Origin: Calonectria ilicicola
Taxonomy: Eukaryota > Ascomycota > Sordariomycetes > Hypocreales > Nectriaceae
DNA length: 64,000 nucleotides
Assembly: GCA_020809705.1 (NCBI GenBank)
Contig: CP085825.1
Span: forward strand, 1,736,001-1,800,000
Direction of reading: 5' to 3'
The notes under the pieces were generated by a model. The model saw only the letters and a program-made list of their open reading frames with translations. It had not been told where the DNA came from and did no database searches. The number at the start of each line of letters is the position of its first letter. The stretch's first letter is position 1. Shown here one piece after another: positions 20,652 through 31,279 of the stretch. The translations under genes and the position numbers were made by a program.

Positions 20652-22191
20652 ATGACCGAGGTCTCGGCCACCCGTCTTTACTTGGGGAACCTCCCACGAA
20701 ATGGTCCATACTCACAGCCCCGACGCTGCTAGCTATGCCACTGACACGCTGCCGACAGCTACCAAGGCCGATGTTGAGGCTCACTTTGCGACTCATGGCA
20801 CCGGAGAAATCACCGAGGTCAAACTGATGAACGGCTTCGGCTTCATCGAATACAAGGACCCTATGGATGCCCGCGATGTTGTCCCGGGTGAGTCGCCTTC
20901 TCCCCTCGCGCCTTCAAAATTTTTTTCTGCCGTCGACATGCTAACCGCCAATCTTTGCGCCCTCCAGCCTTCCGTACGTCACCACTCCAGTTCTCGCTAC
21001 CCAATGCGCCCCCAGGCTAACTTCGCCCGCCAAGATGGATCTGACTTTATGGGAGAACGACTTACCGTCCAGTTTGCCCGCGGTTCCCGGCACCGTGAGG
21101 GCGGCTTCGGCAACCATGAGCGCGCCGCGCCAAGGCCTCGTCGAACCCCTCATAGGATGCAAATCACGGGACTTCCAAACGATACCAGTTGGCAGGTCTG
21201 TCTCATCTCCCCGTTCCTTGTCGCAGGATTCCATGGACTCTTTCCCATTTGTGCCCCGCGCGGAGCTCCGGTTTCTATGGCTTCGACCTATCGGGACTAT
21301 GCCAGGACTCGGTTTCGGGAACGGCGACTCTGGACCGCTTCTTCCTGCCCTACCGGTCCTGCTTCCTGGTTCTTGCCTTGACCGATGGCTCTCCTCCCCT
21401 CTCTCTTGTGTGGATTTACATGGACTTCCGACAATCTCCCTGCACCTGGATAGCGACTTACTTGGATTCTGGAAATAGGACCTAAAAGATTTTGCTCGTC
21501 AATCCAGCCTTGACGTGGTCTACTCTGAGACTGGCCGCGACTCCAACGGCCGAGGGTAAGATGCATCAGCAGCTGTTTCGCCAAGGCGGTCTGAAACTGA
21601 CATGAGTGTAGATTTGTCGAGTTTGAAACAGCTGCCGACTTGAGGACCGCTGTGGAGAAGCTCGATGGCCGCGAGTTCAAGGGACAGCGGGTCCAGTGTG
21701 TTGCTGACGTATGACTAGATGTGATTTGCCCTCCCCCTCTACAGCCTACTGACGCCTTCCAGACCCAGCCCGACTTTCCTCCACGGGACCGAGGCCGTTC
21801 CCGGTCTCCCAGCCGCCGGCCGTACCCTCCACCCATGGACGACTACGAGCGCCGCGGCCCTCCCCGTGGCTACAGTCCTCGACGAGATGGTGGTGGTGGA
21901 GGTGGTGGAGGAGGAGGAGGAGGATACGGTTATCGCGATCGAAGCCCGCGACGCGAGTACTACGAAGACCGAGCTCGTTACCGATCACCTCCCCGTCGCC
22001 CCGAGGAGTACGGTCCCCCTCGCGGACGCTACGAAGACCCCTACCGCCGGGACTACCCTCCTCCCCCTGACCCCTATGCTAACGGCCGACCTCCCTACGA
22101 TCGGCCTCCTCGAGACTTCCCTCCCCGGGAAGGTCCTTATCCGCGGGAAGGATATGCGCGCGATTACGATCGCGGTGGGCGTTACTGGTAA
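20652..22191 (+). CDS. SR-type splicing factor with two RRMs, Srp2-like, seven exons
   Basis: Exons 20652-20703, 20759-20887, 20968-20973, 21035-21195, 21479-21555, 21612-21708 and 21763-22191 encode 316 residues. RRM1 (residues about 7-80) has RLYLGNLP as RNP2 and NGFGFIEYKD as RNP1. The 6-nt third exon supplies AF of VVPAFHGSDFMGERL, completing the helix 2-strand 4 loop as in S. pombe Srp2. RRM2 (about 104-178) reads MQITGLPNDTSWQ then DLKDFARQSSLDVVY and GRGFVEFETA. The C-terminus is rich in RSRSPSRRP, RDRSPRR, a run of glycines and many Tyr-Pro-Pro/Arg repeats, ending GGRYW. Such proteins bind exonic enhancers and recruit U1/U2AF in the nucleus. Intron 1 has an unusual GTCCAT donor. Intron 4 is 283 bp and its retention gives an RRM1-only product. 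Confidence 0.9.
20968..20973 (+). other. 6-nt microexon (CCTTCC) of the SR-protein gene
   Basis: The hexamer is flanked by a consensus acceptor (CCTCCAG) and donor (GTACGT). It adds two codons and changes VVPDGSD to VVPAFHGSD, which is the spacing expected for an RRM. Skipping it also keeps the frame. Confidence 0.75.
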
Positions 22192-23125
22192 ACTCCCATT
22201 TCCTATCACCGTTCAGCCGCTCCTTTGGCGGGAACTGTCCTTACCAGTGGTACTAGATGAATACCCTGCTTGGATGCGCCAGCCTCCGCCGCATCCACGG
22301 TTTTTCCCCGATCAACAACAAGTTTATGATTATGTGCGATTGAGTACGCAGATCAAGTAGGCGGTTTGATAGTTTGTCACGACCATAGGAGCACTTCTCC
22401 TACACGGCCCCATACGGACCTTGGGTGAGGAGGAACAGGACAGTTATGAACAGTGCTTGACGAAGAACACGAAGGAGATGGGTACTTGACGGGCGGCGAT
22501 GCAAATGCGAATCTTGGGGACTTGGATAATAGGATCATAAGTGTATGATTACTTGGACGGCTGCGATGGCTTCTTCTGCGTTTTTCACGTTTTACCTTTT
22601 TTTTTTTTCTCGGTCTCTTTGGTACGTCTTCCTCATCACGGGAAGAAAAATGGCTATATATATTCTTTTTTCTTGCCTTCAAAAACCAATTGCTTCACGT
22701 CTGGGCACATTGCGCGTGATGGAAAAGGAGGTTTAGACACGAGAAAAAAAGGCAAGATCAATCTTGCGAGCCGAGAAGTAGTCATTTGAGGTTGTTGATT
22801 CACCAACGAGAAAATCTATTGCTTGACAAGAGTCGCACCAGAGCATACATAGCAAAAATGGATTACTAGCAACCGGCCTCCGAACAGTTTTACTCCCGTC
22901 CTGCCAGTAATATACAATAAAAAAAAGACCGTGCGAATTTGTGAGATGATGGGGATGATTATGAAAGCATGGAGAGGATGTGTGTGAGGTAGTTTGACGA
23001 ACAGCCATATATATAAAGAATATGTATGGGTTGGGGGAGAGGGATAGACTTTTGGTGTCCGGGTGGCTTGACTAGGTCGGGTTGAAGAGGGGGTATAATG
23101 ATGGGTTGGTGGTCATGATGACAGC
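22192..23125. other. convergent intergenic region
   Basis: Contains the 3' flanks of the SR-protein gene (+) and the Pex11 gene (-). T-rich and A-rich tracts at about 22598-22607 and 22918-22925 may belong to 3' UTRs. No gene seen. Confidence 0.4.
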
Positions 23126-24028
23126 TTAGGCCGTCTTCTTCCACTGGCTGTAGATTCCAATCGCGCTGCTGAGGGTTCCCAGGAGACCGACGACGCCGTC
23201 GTCGAGGGCGACCCAACCAAGGGCCGAGACGGGGACGGTGACGTCGCAGAGATCCAGAAGGAGCTGAAGCTTGCTGGCGGAGCGCTCACTGTTGAGGGGA
23301 AGAGAAAAGATGAGGTTAGCACACATTGCGGAACATTATTTATACTTTTTAGTTTTCTGAGGGCTGCATTGGGATTGGTTTCGGTTTCGCAACCGGTTGA
23401 AAGGGGGCATGGATGAGTGGATGGGTGGATGGATGGCATGTATCGCGTGATTGGATTGGGCGGGAAAATTGACTTACATGGCGATGCGCTTGGCCTCAAC
23501 AACACCTTCGCCCTCCTTCTTGTCGACCTTGGCCTCGCGCTGCCTCAGGGTGTGCAAGGTGTAGAGCTGGCCGACGATGCTGAAGATGATGCCAATGGCC
23601 CAGCTGCGGTAGGCCTCCTGCTGGAAGCGCGAGGCCTTGGGCGACTTCTTGATGCCGGTGGCGTCGAGGATGGTGAGGGCGTCGAAGGTCAGGTAGCCGG
23701 CGTAGCCCAGCTGGCGGCCGACGGAGGTGTAGCGCAGGACGGGGTCGGAGGCGGCAGCGGACTTGGCGTCGACGGCGACGGCGGCGGCCTTGAAGTGCTC
23801 AATGTTCTTGCCGACGCGCAGCAGCTTGCGGGTGAGGCCGAACTGCTTCTTGGCCGTGTTCCAGGGCGCGATGGAGTCGGCGGTGCCGTTGGTGCGCAGC
23901 AGGTACCAGGCGTAGAAGCGGGCAAAGTACTGCACCACGCGCAGGAGCTTGTCGCGGCCGAGCGTGGTGGCGATGAAGCGCAGGTAGTGTGCGACGGAGG
24001 GGTGGTAGACGAGGGCGTCGGCGACCAT
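23126..24028 (-). CDS. PEX11: peroxisomal membrane protein Pex11
   Basis: Exon 1 (24028-23478) and exon 2 (23288-23126) flank a 189-bp intron (GTAAGT to CAACAG) and give 237 residues. Pex11 sits in the peroxisomal membrane and promotes elongation and division, and it is needed for growth on fatty acids. Family features: N-terminal amphipathic region VAHYLRFIATTLGRDKLLRVVQYFARF; middle LTRKLLRVGKNIEHFKAA; a YLTFDALTILDATGI membrane-associated stretch; and after the splice a C-terminal segment SALGWVALDDGVVGLLGTLSS ending IGIYSQWKKTA. The junction reads AKRIA-IERSASKLQLL. The ATG at 24028 starts MVADALVYHPSV, the usual N-terminus; the open frame upstream of it is low-complexity leader. It is divergent from the gluconeogenic gene FBP1 across 3 kb. 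Confidence 0.95.
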
Positions 24029-27016
24029 TGTGAAAGCTGTTGTTGATGGGTTGGTTGTTTGGTGGTGGTTTTTTTTCTTGTTGGTGCTGCTCGCGTGTGT
24101 GCTTAGGGGGGAATAATCGAATCCTCTTTCACTCTTTCGCTTCGCGACGATGAATGGCGACGGGGGCGACGGAAACGACGGAGACGGCGAGTGAGGAGAA
24201 GATGGGATGACGTGGATCGAGCAGCTGGAGCTTCCTTCAACTAATGGACGAACGGAGGTTCTCGTCGAAGCGTCAGTGTGGGCGGAGCGGCGGGTAAATC
24301 GGACAGCAGCTAATGAGGGCCGGCGGTTGTGGTGGTGGTTGATCAAGGGCAGCAGCAGTAGCAGCAAGCAGCAGGAGGATATGGGGGGAGAGACGGGGTA
24401 GAAGAGGTGTCAGATTTAGGTCACAGCAGGCGAAGGGACGGGTTCCCAGAGAGGAAAAAAAGCTGCGCTATGAACTATTATGGAGTCGAGCGACACTGGG
24501 CCTCGGAGACTTGGCCGATGCGAAACACCACCTACGGCTTCACATGCCGAGGTCCGCCCAGCGTACAAGCGAGAGAGAGAGAGAGAGCTGTCTGGCATAT
24601 GGGCGTCATGGCACGAGGCGCTGGGGCAAACTATGACAGGCATACATAGGGGGAAGAATAATAGCGAGCAGACGCTGCAAGTGCAACAGGACCCCTTAGT
24701 TGCGCAGCAAGACTGGACATGGTTCCACCGCCAACAAAAAAAAAAAAAACAATAATTGGCATCCAACATGGAATCTTTCTTTCTTCTTTCATGACAGCGT
24801 TATGCTATGCAGTGCTGCGCTGCTGCTCCATCTGCGGTATGCAGCTGGGAGGAACCCTGCCGAGGTCAGAGCGTCGCAACGACCGCGGCAGCTTTCAGCG
24901 GCATGCCGACCCAGAACGAGGCGCCAGGGCCCGTGAAGAACAAATGTAATGCGCTGCAGCTCAGTGGCCGCTTTCAGGGGAGAAGGGGTCCGTTGGTGGG
25001 CACGGGGGGCCGCTGGTTATCTCTCTTCATAGCATTTCTGGCCATGGCGTAATGCACACATGTCGCTGCACTTCCCATCCAGGTCAAAATTGCCGAGGGG
25101 GAGGAGACGCAGCGTTGTTAATGAAGGGGACAAGAGACACGGCTGCTGGGGGGGCCTGACCTAGGGTTGATTACAGCGCGCTCGGTTTTGGGTAAAAGGA
25201 CGCGGTGAGACGAGCGAAGGAGAAATGACCAAAAATACGGGGATTGGCTGTTCACCGTGTGCGCAGTGAGTATTTGTACGAATTGGGAAAAGCAGACAGA
25301 ATGGGATCACACATAAAGCTGCTGCTGCTGCATCATCGTCGTCTACTCCAACTTACCAAACAGCCGGACGTAGCGGTGACTTGCCTCGTACGTCAAGCCG
25401 CCAGCTCCAGCTCTTCGCCGTCATTTTCCCCTCCTTGTCATGACCCCGGTCGGCCAGATGCCATGTTAACCCAATTCTGACAAGCCTGGCGAGGGTGTCA
25501 TGAATGGCGGGGTTGCACGTGATCGGTCTCGAGATTGGTGCGCCGGGGTGTTGATGCCTCAGGAAGAAGCGAAAAAAAACGAGCTTAAGGCATCGACTTC
25601 CCAGAGATTCTGATCTTCGGCGCCATCCTTGCCAGCCCGCCACCAAGCCACAGATGCCAATCTCACCAGCCACAAACGCACGCGCAGCCACATCTTGCTC
25701 ATTCAAAGATGAGATTCAATGTTCAAAAAAAATCCATGCACGTCGGTCATCAATCGCCGAGAGCCACCCCCACCGAGGCGGGGAAGCTCGGTCTGCCCCC
25801 GAGATTCGAGTAGCAAGCTTGGCGGGGGCCGCGAGAACATAACCCCGGGATGTATTCGAGAAAATAGCGGCGAGACGAGGCACCGGACAAACACCAGCGA
25901 AGGGAATGGGGGAGGGACACCGGTTGACCAGAAGGCTCCTGCAAGTCATAACCAGCCACAGACACGAGAAGCATCGAGGCATGAACAAGAGGCTGACCGC
26001 TCGAGCCCCTGAGCGTCCCTCGACGACACATTGACACTTGGAGCTCGGCATGTGAGCGTTTCTCCAAGCAAGGCCCCTCCAAGGCCCCTCCCGTCCACCG
26101 AATGGCGGGCCAAAGCCGGCGACGCCAATTACCCAATCTGTGGGGAGAACCGGGAAAGATCCAGGCCCCCAGGGCGAGGGAAAGGCGAGGGAAGGGCGAG
26201 GTAGCGGCTCCCGCAGCCTTGAAGCCCCGGGAAATCCTCTTGCTGCGCTTCCCCTCGGCCGGCAATGGCCCAATCGATCTCCAAATCGCTCCCGCATCGG
26301 GACGTCGAGGGACCTGGAGGGGCCTGGGAGCGACAACGACGAACCCCCAAAACCGACAAGCTTGGGGCCCTCGACGCGCCTGGAAACGGCTTTCCCCCTA
26401 CCTTTCCCTCCCCAATTTGAGCTACGGACTGGTGGAAAAGGGACTCGACGGAAGACCCCCGGCGGGTCACGCTACCGCCCACGGCCTTGTCTTTCCGAGC
26501 GGGCGCCCGGCGACACGTCCTTTCCCGTGCTCGTGTGGCGGACCACGAGACCTCATCCGTTTTGATTCTGTATTGGGGAGGGATTCCAGCTACGGGGGGG
26601 ACCTGATTTATTTTCGTAACCGGGGCTATCTCGTTTTGTCAGACAGCTCCTCATTTCCCTGGGCCGTGGGAATTCTTTCTTCCCGTTTTTTGCTTCTCTC
26701 TTCTTCTACTTCTTGTTCTTGTTCCTCCTCTTCCAATCTTCCATTCTGCTCTTCTCCAATCCAACCCCACCTTGACGATACCCTCTTGACGTAGCTCTCT
26801 CCCTCCCCCTTCCTCTTTACCTTTCCACGGCCAGAAAAAAAAAAGTAGCCTAGCTTTCAACCGCAGCCTCGAGTCTTTAACATCTGAACCTTGTGCTCTG
26901 CTCGGCTTTAAAAACTCCCTCCCACCTTTAGCCGACTCATATCCTCCCCTGGCCCGACCCCTCCTCAACTTCACCTCTCTCTCTCCCCCAAATTCGCATC
27001 AATTCAATCAGTCACA
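24029..27016. promoter_or_regulatory. 3-kb divergent upstream region of PEX11 and FBP1
   Basis: Noncoding by inspection. It includes a (GA)n stretch at about 24570-24590, an A-run at 24737-24750, several G-rich segments, and a C/T-rich core-promoter-like segment at about 26690-26820 before FBP1. GCGGGG at 25778-25783 fits the CreA/Mig1 consensus, relevant for a gluconeogenic gene, but this motif is common by chance. Overlapping frames at 25.7-26.8 kb on both strands are low-complexity and not called. Confidence 0.4.
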
Positions 27017-28190
27017 ATGGCGACCAACGGTAACGGCACCGGCCTCCAGGACTCGGAAAAGATCAACACCAACATTGTCACACTCACCCGCTTCCTCACT
27101 GAGGAGCAGGCCAAGCACAAGGAGGCTACCGGTGACTTTACGTATGATGCCCACCCCCCCTCCTTCCATTTGGCTATCACCATGTACTGACTGACACGCG
27201 CGCATCAGACTCCTCTGCCACGCCCTCCAGTTCTCCTTCAAGTCCATTGCCTACTACATCCGTCGAGCCACCCTCGTCAACCTCACCGGTCTCGCCGGTT
27301 CCTCCAACAGCACCGGCGACGACCAGAAGAAGCTCGATGTCATCTCCAATGACCTCTTCATCGAGGCCATGCGCTCCTCGGGCAAGTGCCGCCTACTAGT
27401 ATCTGAGGAGGAGGACGAGGTCATCTTTTTCCACGACAGCCAGGACGCACACTACGCCGTCGCTTGCGATCCCATTGACGGTTCCTCTAACCTTGACGCT
27501 GGTGTCTCGGTCGGTACCATCTTTGCCATTCACAAGCTCGCCCCTGGCTCTTCCGGCACCAAGGAGGACATCCTGAAGCCCGGTACTGAGCTGATTGCCG
27601 CCGGTTTCACCATGTACGGTGCCTCTGCCCAGCTCGTCATTACCATGAAGGGTGGCAGTGTTAACGGCTTCACCCTCGACAACGGCGTCGGCGAGTTCAT
27701 CCTGACCCACCCCGACATGCGCATCCCCAAGTCCCGCTCCATCTACTCGGTCAACGAGGGTAACTCCCTTTACTGGGAGGACAAGACCATTGGCTACTTC
27801 AACTCTCTCAAGGTGGCCCAGGACAACGGCAAGCCCTACAGCTCCCGATACATTGGTTCCATGGTTGCCGATGCCTACCGAACTCTCCTCTACGGAGGTA
27901 TCTTTGCCTACCCCGCCGACAAGAAGAGCCCCAAGGGCAAGCTCCGAATTCTATACGAGTGTGCCCCCATGGCTCTCGTTTTCGAGAATGGTAAGTTATA
28001 GAACCTCTATAAGTACATTTCTACTATGGCACGTATACTAACGCTGCTTTTTCTTATAGCCGGTGGTCAGGCCATTGACAGCAAGATGAACCGAATGCTC
28101 GAGGTTGTGCCCGAGCACATTCACGACAAGGCCGGCATCTTCATGGGCAGCTTCGACGAGGTCGAGCGGGTCAAGCAGTTCCACAAGTAA
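27017..28190 (+). CDS. FBP1: fructose-1,6-bisphosphatase, class I (EC 3.1.3.11)
   Basis: Exons 27017-27141, 27209-27990 and 28060-28190 give 345 residues. Introns are 67 and 69 bp, the second with a TACTAAC branch site. The enzyme hydrolyses fructose 1,6-bisphosphate to fructose 6-phosphate, the controlled step of gluconeogenesis. Signatures: the metal-binding motif DPIDGSSN at residues about 129-136; YGASAQLVITMKGG; SIYSVNEGN; SRYIGSMVADAYRTLLYGG; and the substrate/metal-site segment GKLRILYECAPMALVFEN that joins AGGQAID across intron 2. The protein ends HIHDKAGIFMGSFDEVERVKQFHK, the usual family C-terminus. The N-terminus is MATNGNGTG, so the proline degron that drives glucose-induced degradation in yeast is absent. 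Cytosolic. Confidence 0.97.
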
Positions 28191-30441
28191 ATTATGTCAT
28201 GAAATGAAACGGGGTTCAAATATGGGTAAATAGAATGAGATGGAAGCTTTGGGAGCAAGCAAATTACATACGCCAGAAGAGAAAAAAAATGTCAAAACTC
28301 ATATAAAGCAGAATGAGTAATTTAATGATCATGACTGTCATGAGCTTCTATTACCAATCTCTCCCCCGCATCTACATTATCAATTGTGATGATGAATATG
28401 GATTCATACTGACCCACCTACCTCCGACCCCGTTCCGAATGCCCCTCCAGACCCCGAAGGTTCCGGGACGTTGTTTTCTGTTCCGGTTGAAAATTTCCCA
28501 TTGTAACCATGCGGTTCCGTGTAACTGCATTGTATCTTGTTTATCAACAATCCAAACAGGGTCAGTCGACGCGGTTAGACGTGTTGAGCGTGCAGTGGCC
28601 GGAGCATAGCCCCGTCGAGACCGGCTCCCCTACCGAGCCCGAGGATCCCGGGATAGGACCGCTCCCACGGCCGGCCAGTTTCGGCTCTCTCATGTCATGT
28701 ACACGGCGGGAAAAGCAGATGTGAGACTGTTGCACTCCGAGGCAAGGGGGGGGGCCGGTCTGCAAGGTCAAAAAAAAAAAAAAAAAATCAGCCCTAGCGT
28801 ACATGAGCCAAGGTAACCAACCGAGTGCCGATTCGTTGCTTCTTCTCACATGCCGAAACAACCACACACACACACGCACGCACATATTACACACCCTCCT
28901 CTTTTTCGGACCTCATGGGAAAGTAAAACAGGATAGTCCGGTTGGGTGGTGTAGGATTGCTTTTGCAAATGGGGAAGCTCCGTCAGGTGCCTTTTTTTTT
29001 TTTCCCCTTCGCCCCCCCGGCACCGGGATGGGATCGTCGTTTTGTCTTTGAGCACCGCGTCATAACCTCCTCATCGAAAACAAAACCAGAAACCAACCAC
29101 CTTTTTTTTTTTTTCTCTTGCGCGTGTCTTACCGATTTCAGCTTGGGGGGGATTGTTTTTTGTTGCTGTTGTTGTTTGATCTACGACGCAACTCGCTTCA
29201 GCTCTGTATTAGGTCCGATCTTAGACAAGAAGAGAGCATTCTCGCTTTTCTTCTTCCTGGTTCAAAGACAACAAGAAATAAAACAAGGGTAAATCCAGAG
29301 GTGGGGTTTCCATCATCTGACAATGCAGAGCCTCATCCGCCCGGACTAGAGGAAAGAGGCAACTGCGACACATGGGAAGGGGAAAAAAGGAAGGGGGAGG
29401 GGGTGGAGGTTGAAGGGCTTTTCATTTGTTTATCCTGCATGATTCGGCGCCTTACCGAAGCTGCGTGGCGTTGGGCAGGAATTAGAGAAAAAGGGTAGGA
29501 TCTCACTCATACAACTTAGTCACGATCACGCCCTGTGTGTAAGTAAGCCCATGGTGGTGAACCACGCTTTCCCCGCAAATCACCCATCATCAAGGACATG
29601 CCTGTGTCTTGGTTGCCTTTTTAGCCCCCAACGGGATAAAAAAAATCCCCATAGGACCTACCCCCATGCACGAGGTCGCAGTATCTTGACACTCCGGAAT
29701 TGTCCATATGTGCCGCCTACGATAATTCCGGGCCAGGGGAGTGGGAGGGGGGAGTGGAGGAACTTTTTTCTCCTTGGTACTTGCATCAACATCGTACGTC
29801 AAATTGAGTGATTCAACATGCCACTAAATGCGGCACCGCAGCTGAAAAAACAAAAAAGAAAACGAAGCCAGCAACGCTACCGAATATGTCTGTAACGTTG
29901 CGAGTGTGGTGCCAGCGACGCGCCTGTGGCAATTAGCCAGGGCGTGAGCGCAGGCAGGGTGTGTGTGTTGTTCTAGGCTGCGGAAGGGGGGAGAAGAGGC
30001 AAAAGGGACAAGAAGGATAAAAAGAGTCTGGAGCCTGGAGGGTTACACAAAAGTTATGTATGCGTTGTCCTGGCATGGGCACCTTCGCGTCATGTTATCC
30101 AAGCGAGTGTGCGGCAATGGCAGAGCCAGAGTCGTGGCGCAGACCTCTTTGGGCTTCTCACCCGAGGCCGTCCCCCGGGCCGATGGCGAGCGGCGCGGAG
30201 CGGGCTTCCCGGATCGGAGCTTGGAGGTGGAGTGTGGGGCCTTTTGCTCTCGAGAACGCCTACTGAATGCGGAAATCGAGACGGAGCATGAGATGGAGGA
30301 TTTCTTGAGGGTATCATTATTGATGACTAGAGGCATGACCTTTCTAGATGTGGATCGTGATATCTATTGTACTTTGCTTTTATCCTTTTTTCAAGTCGTC
30401 ATGATACTGCATGCGCTGGCCGTCCTGCGACTGAGAGGCGT
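28191..30441. other. intergenic, 2.25 kb, convergent
   Basis: Lies between the 3' ends of FBP1 (+) and the CIA30-domain gene (-). It contains A-runs (28770-28787), T-runs (28991-29001, 29102-29114), and a short CA stretch at about 28861-28885. The long plus-strand frame at 29.96-30.7 kb overlaps the CIA30 gene antisense and is rejected. Confidence 0.4.
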
Positions 30442-31279
30442 TCACACCAGCCCGCACAGCATCCTCTTCCACCATGACCGTCGCTGTAACCTCTGCTGCA
30501 CCTCGACCACGGCCGGCTTCTGCAAGTCTTCCTCGTCGTCGGATGATTCAGCATCAGCATCGGCGGCGATCGCCCTAGTGGCAGAGACGGCGTGGACCAC
30601 AAGGTTGAAGTCGCCGTCCTGCTGGTCAAAGAAGCTGCAGTGCCAGATCCCGTTAGCCAAGATATCCTCTTCGCGAGCACCAATTCATGCTGGATTTATC
30701 CTTACCTTCGCGCCATAAAGGATACGCGCTTGATTGATGCAAGGTTCAACGGTTTCGCATCCGCCACGTCGCGGCCGCGGTATGTAGCCTTGAACTGGTC
30801 CCAGCTGAAGAAAATCTCGCCGCCCTCCTTGGGTGCCACGAAATCGGCCTCCCAGGTGATGCCGGCCTGCTCACGGCCATCAGGCGACCGAGGCACAAGA
30901 GTGTCCTTGAGGTTGAAGGTGAAACGGTGGTCCGAGGCTCCGGCGCCGACCGACAGAACAACGCCGGCGTAGTGGGAGAGATCCAGCTCGAGCTCGCCGA
31001 CGGTGCGCTGGGAGGCGAAGCCGGCGCCGCCGAGCGTCTTGGTGTCGAGGTTGCCGTGGAAGCGGGCGCTCTCCAGGTTGATGACTTCGAGGTAGGAGAT
31101 GCTCGATCCGCCGCGGACTCGGTCGTCGGAGGCGATCCAGAGGGAGGAGTCCCAAGGCCTGCGGACGCGCGCCCTCATGTTAGCAAACAAAAACATCGGT
31201 CAATGGCATCATGACGGGGCGGGATGGGGCCGTACTTGTTGCCTCCGAAGAGGTACTGGGCACCGGTCTGCGCTGCCAT
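30442..31279 (-). CDS. CIA30-domain (NDUFAF1-like) protein
   Basis: Three exons (31279-31236, 31158-30706, 30634-30442) give 229 residues. Introns of 77 and 71 bp end in CCGCAG and CTGCAG. The fold is the CIA30 galactose-binding-like beta sandwich: PWDSSLWIASDDRVRGGSS, SYLEVINLESARFHGNLDTK, ELDLSHYAGVVLSVGAGA, HRFTFNLKD and FFSWDQFKATYRGRD. After the last junction comes SFFDQQDGDFNLVVHAVSA, a typical CIA30 ending. The C-terminal tail is acidic then basic (DADAESSDDEEDLQ, RSWWKRMLCGLV). NDUFAF1 assembles mitochondrial complex I, but this protein begins MAAQTGAQYLFGGNK and shows no mitochondrial presequence. It may instead be the extra-mitochondrial paralogue that many fungi carry. Confidence 0.85.

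Noticed and set aside
29963..30718. 251-codon plus-strand frame
   Set aside because: Its 3' part is antisense to CIA30 exons and the remainder is compositionally random; the minus-strand gene explains the region.
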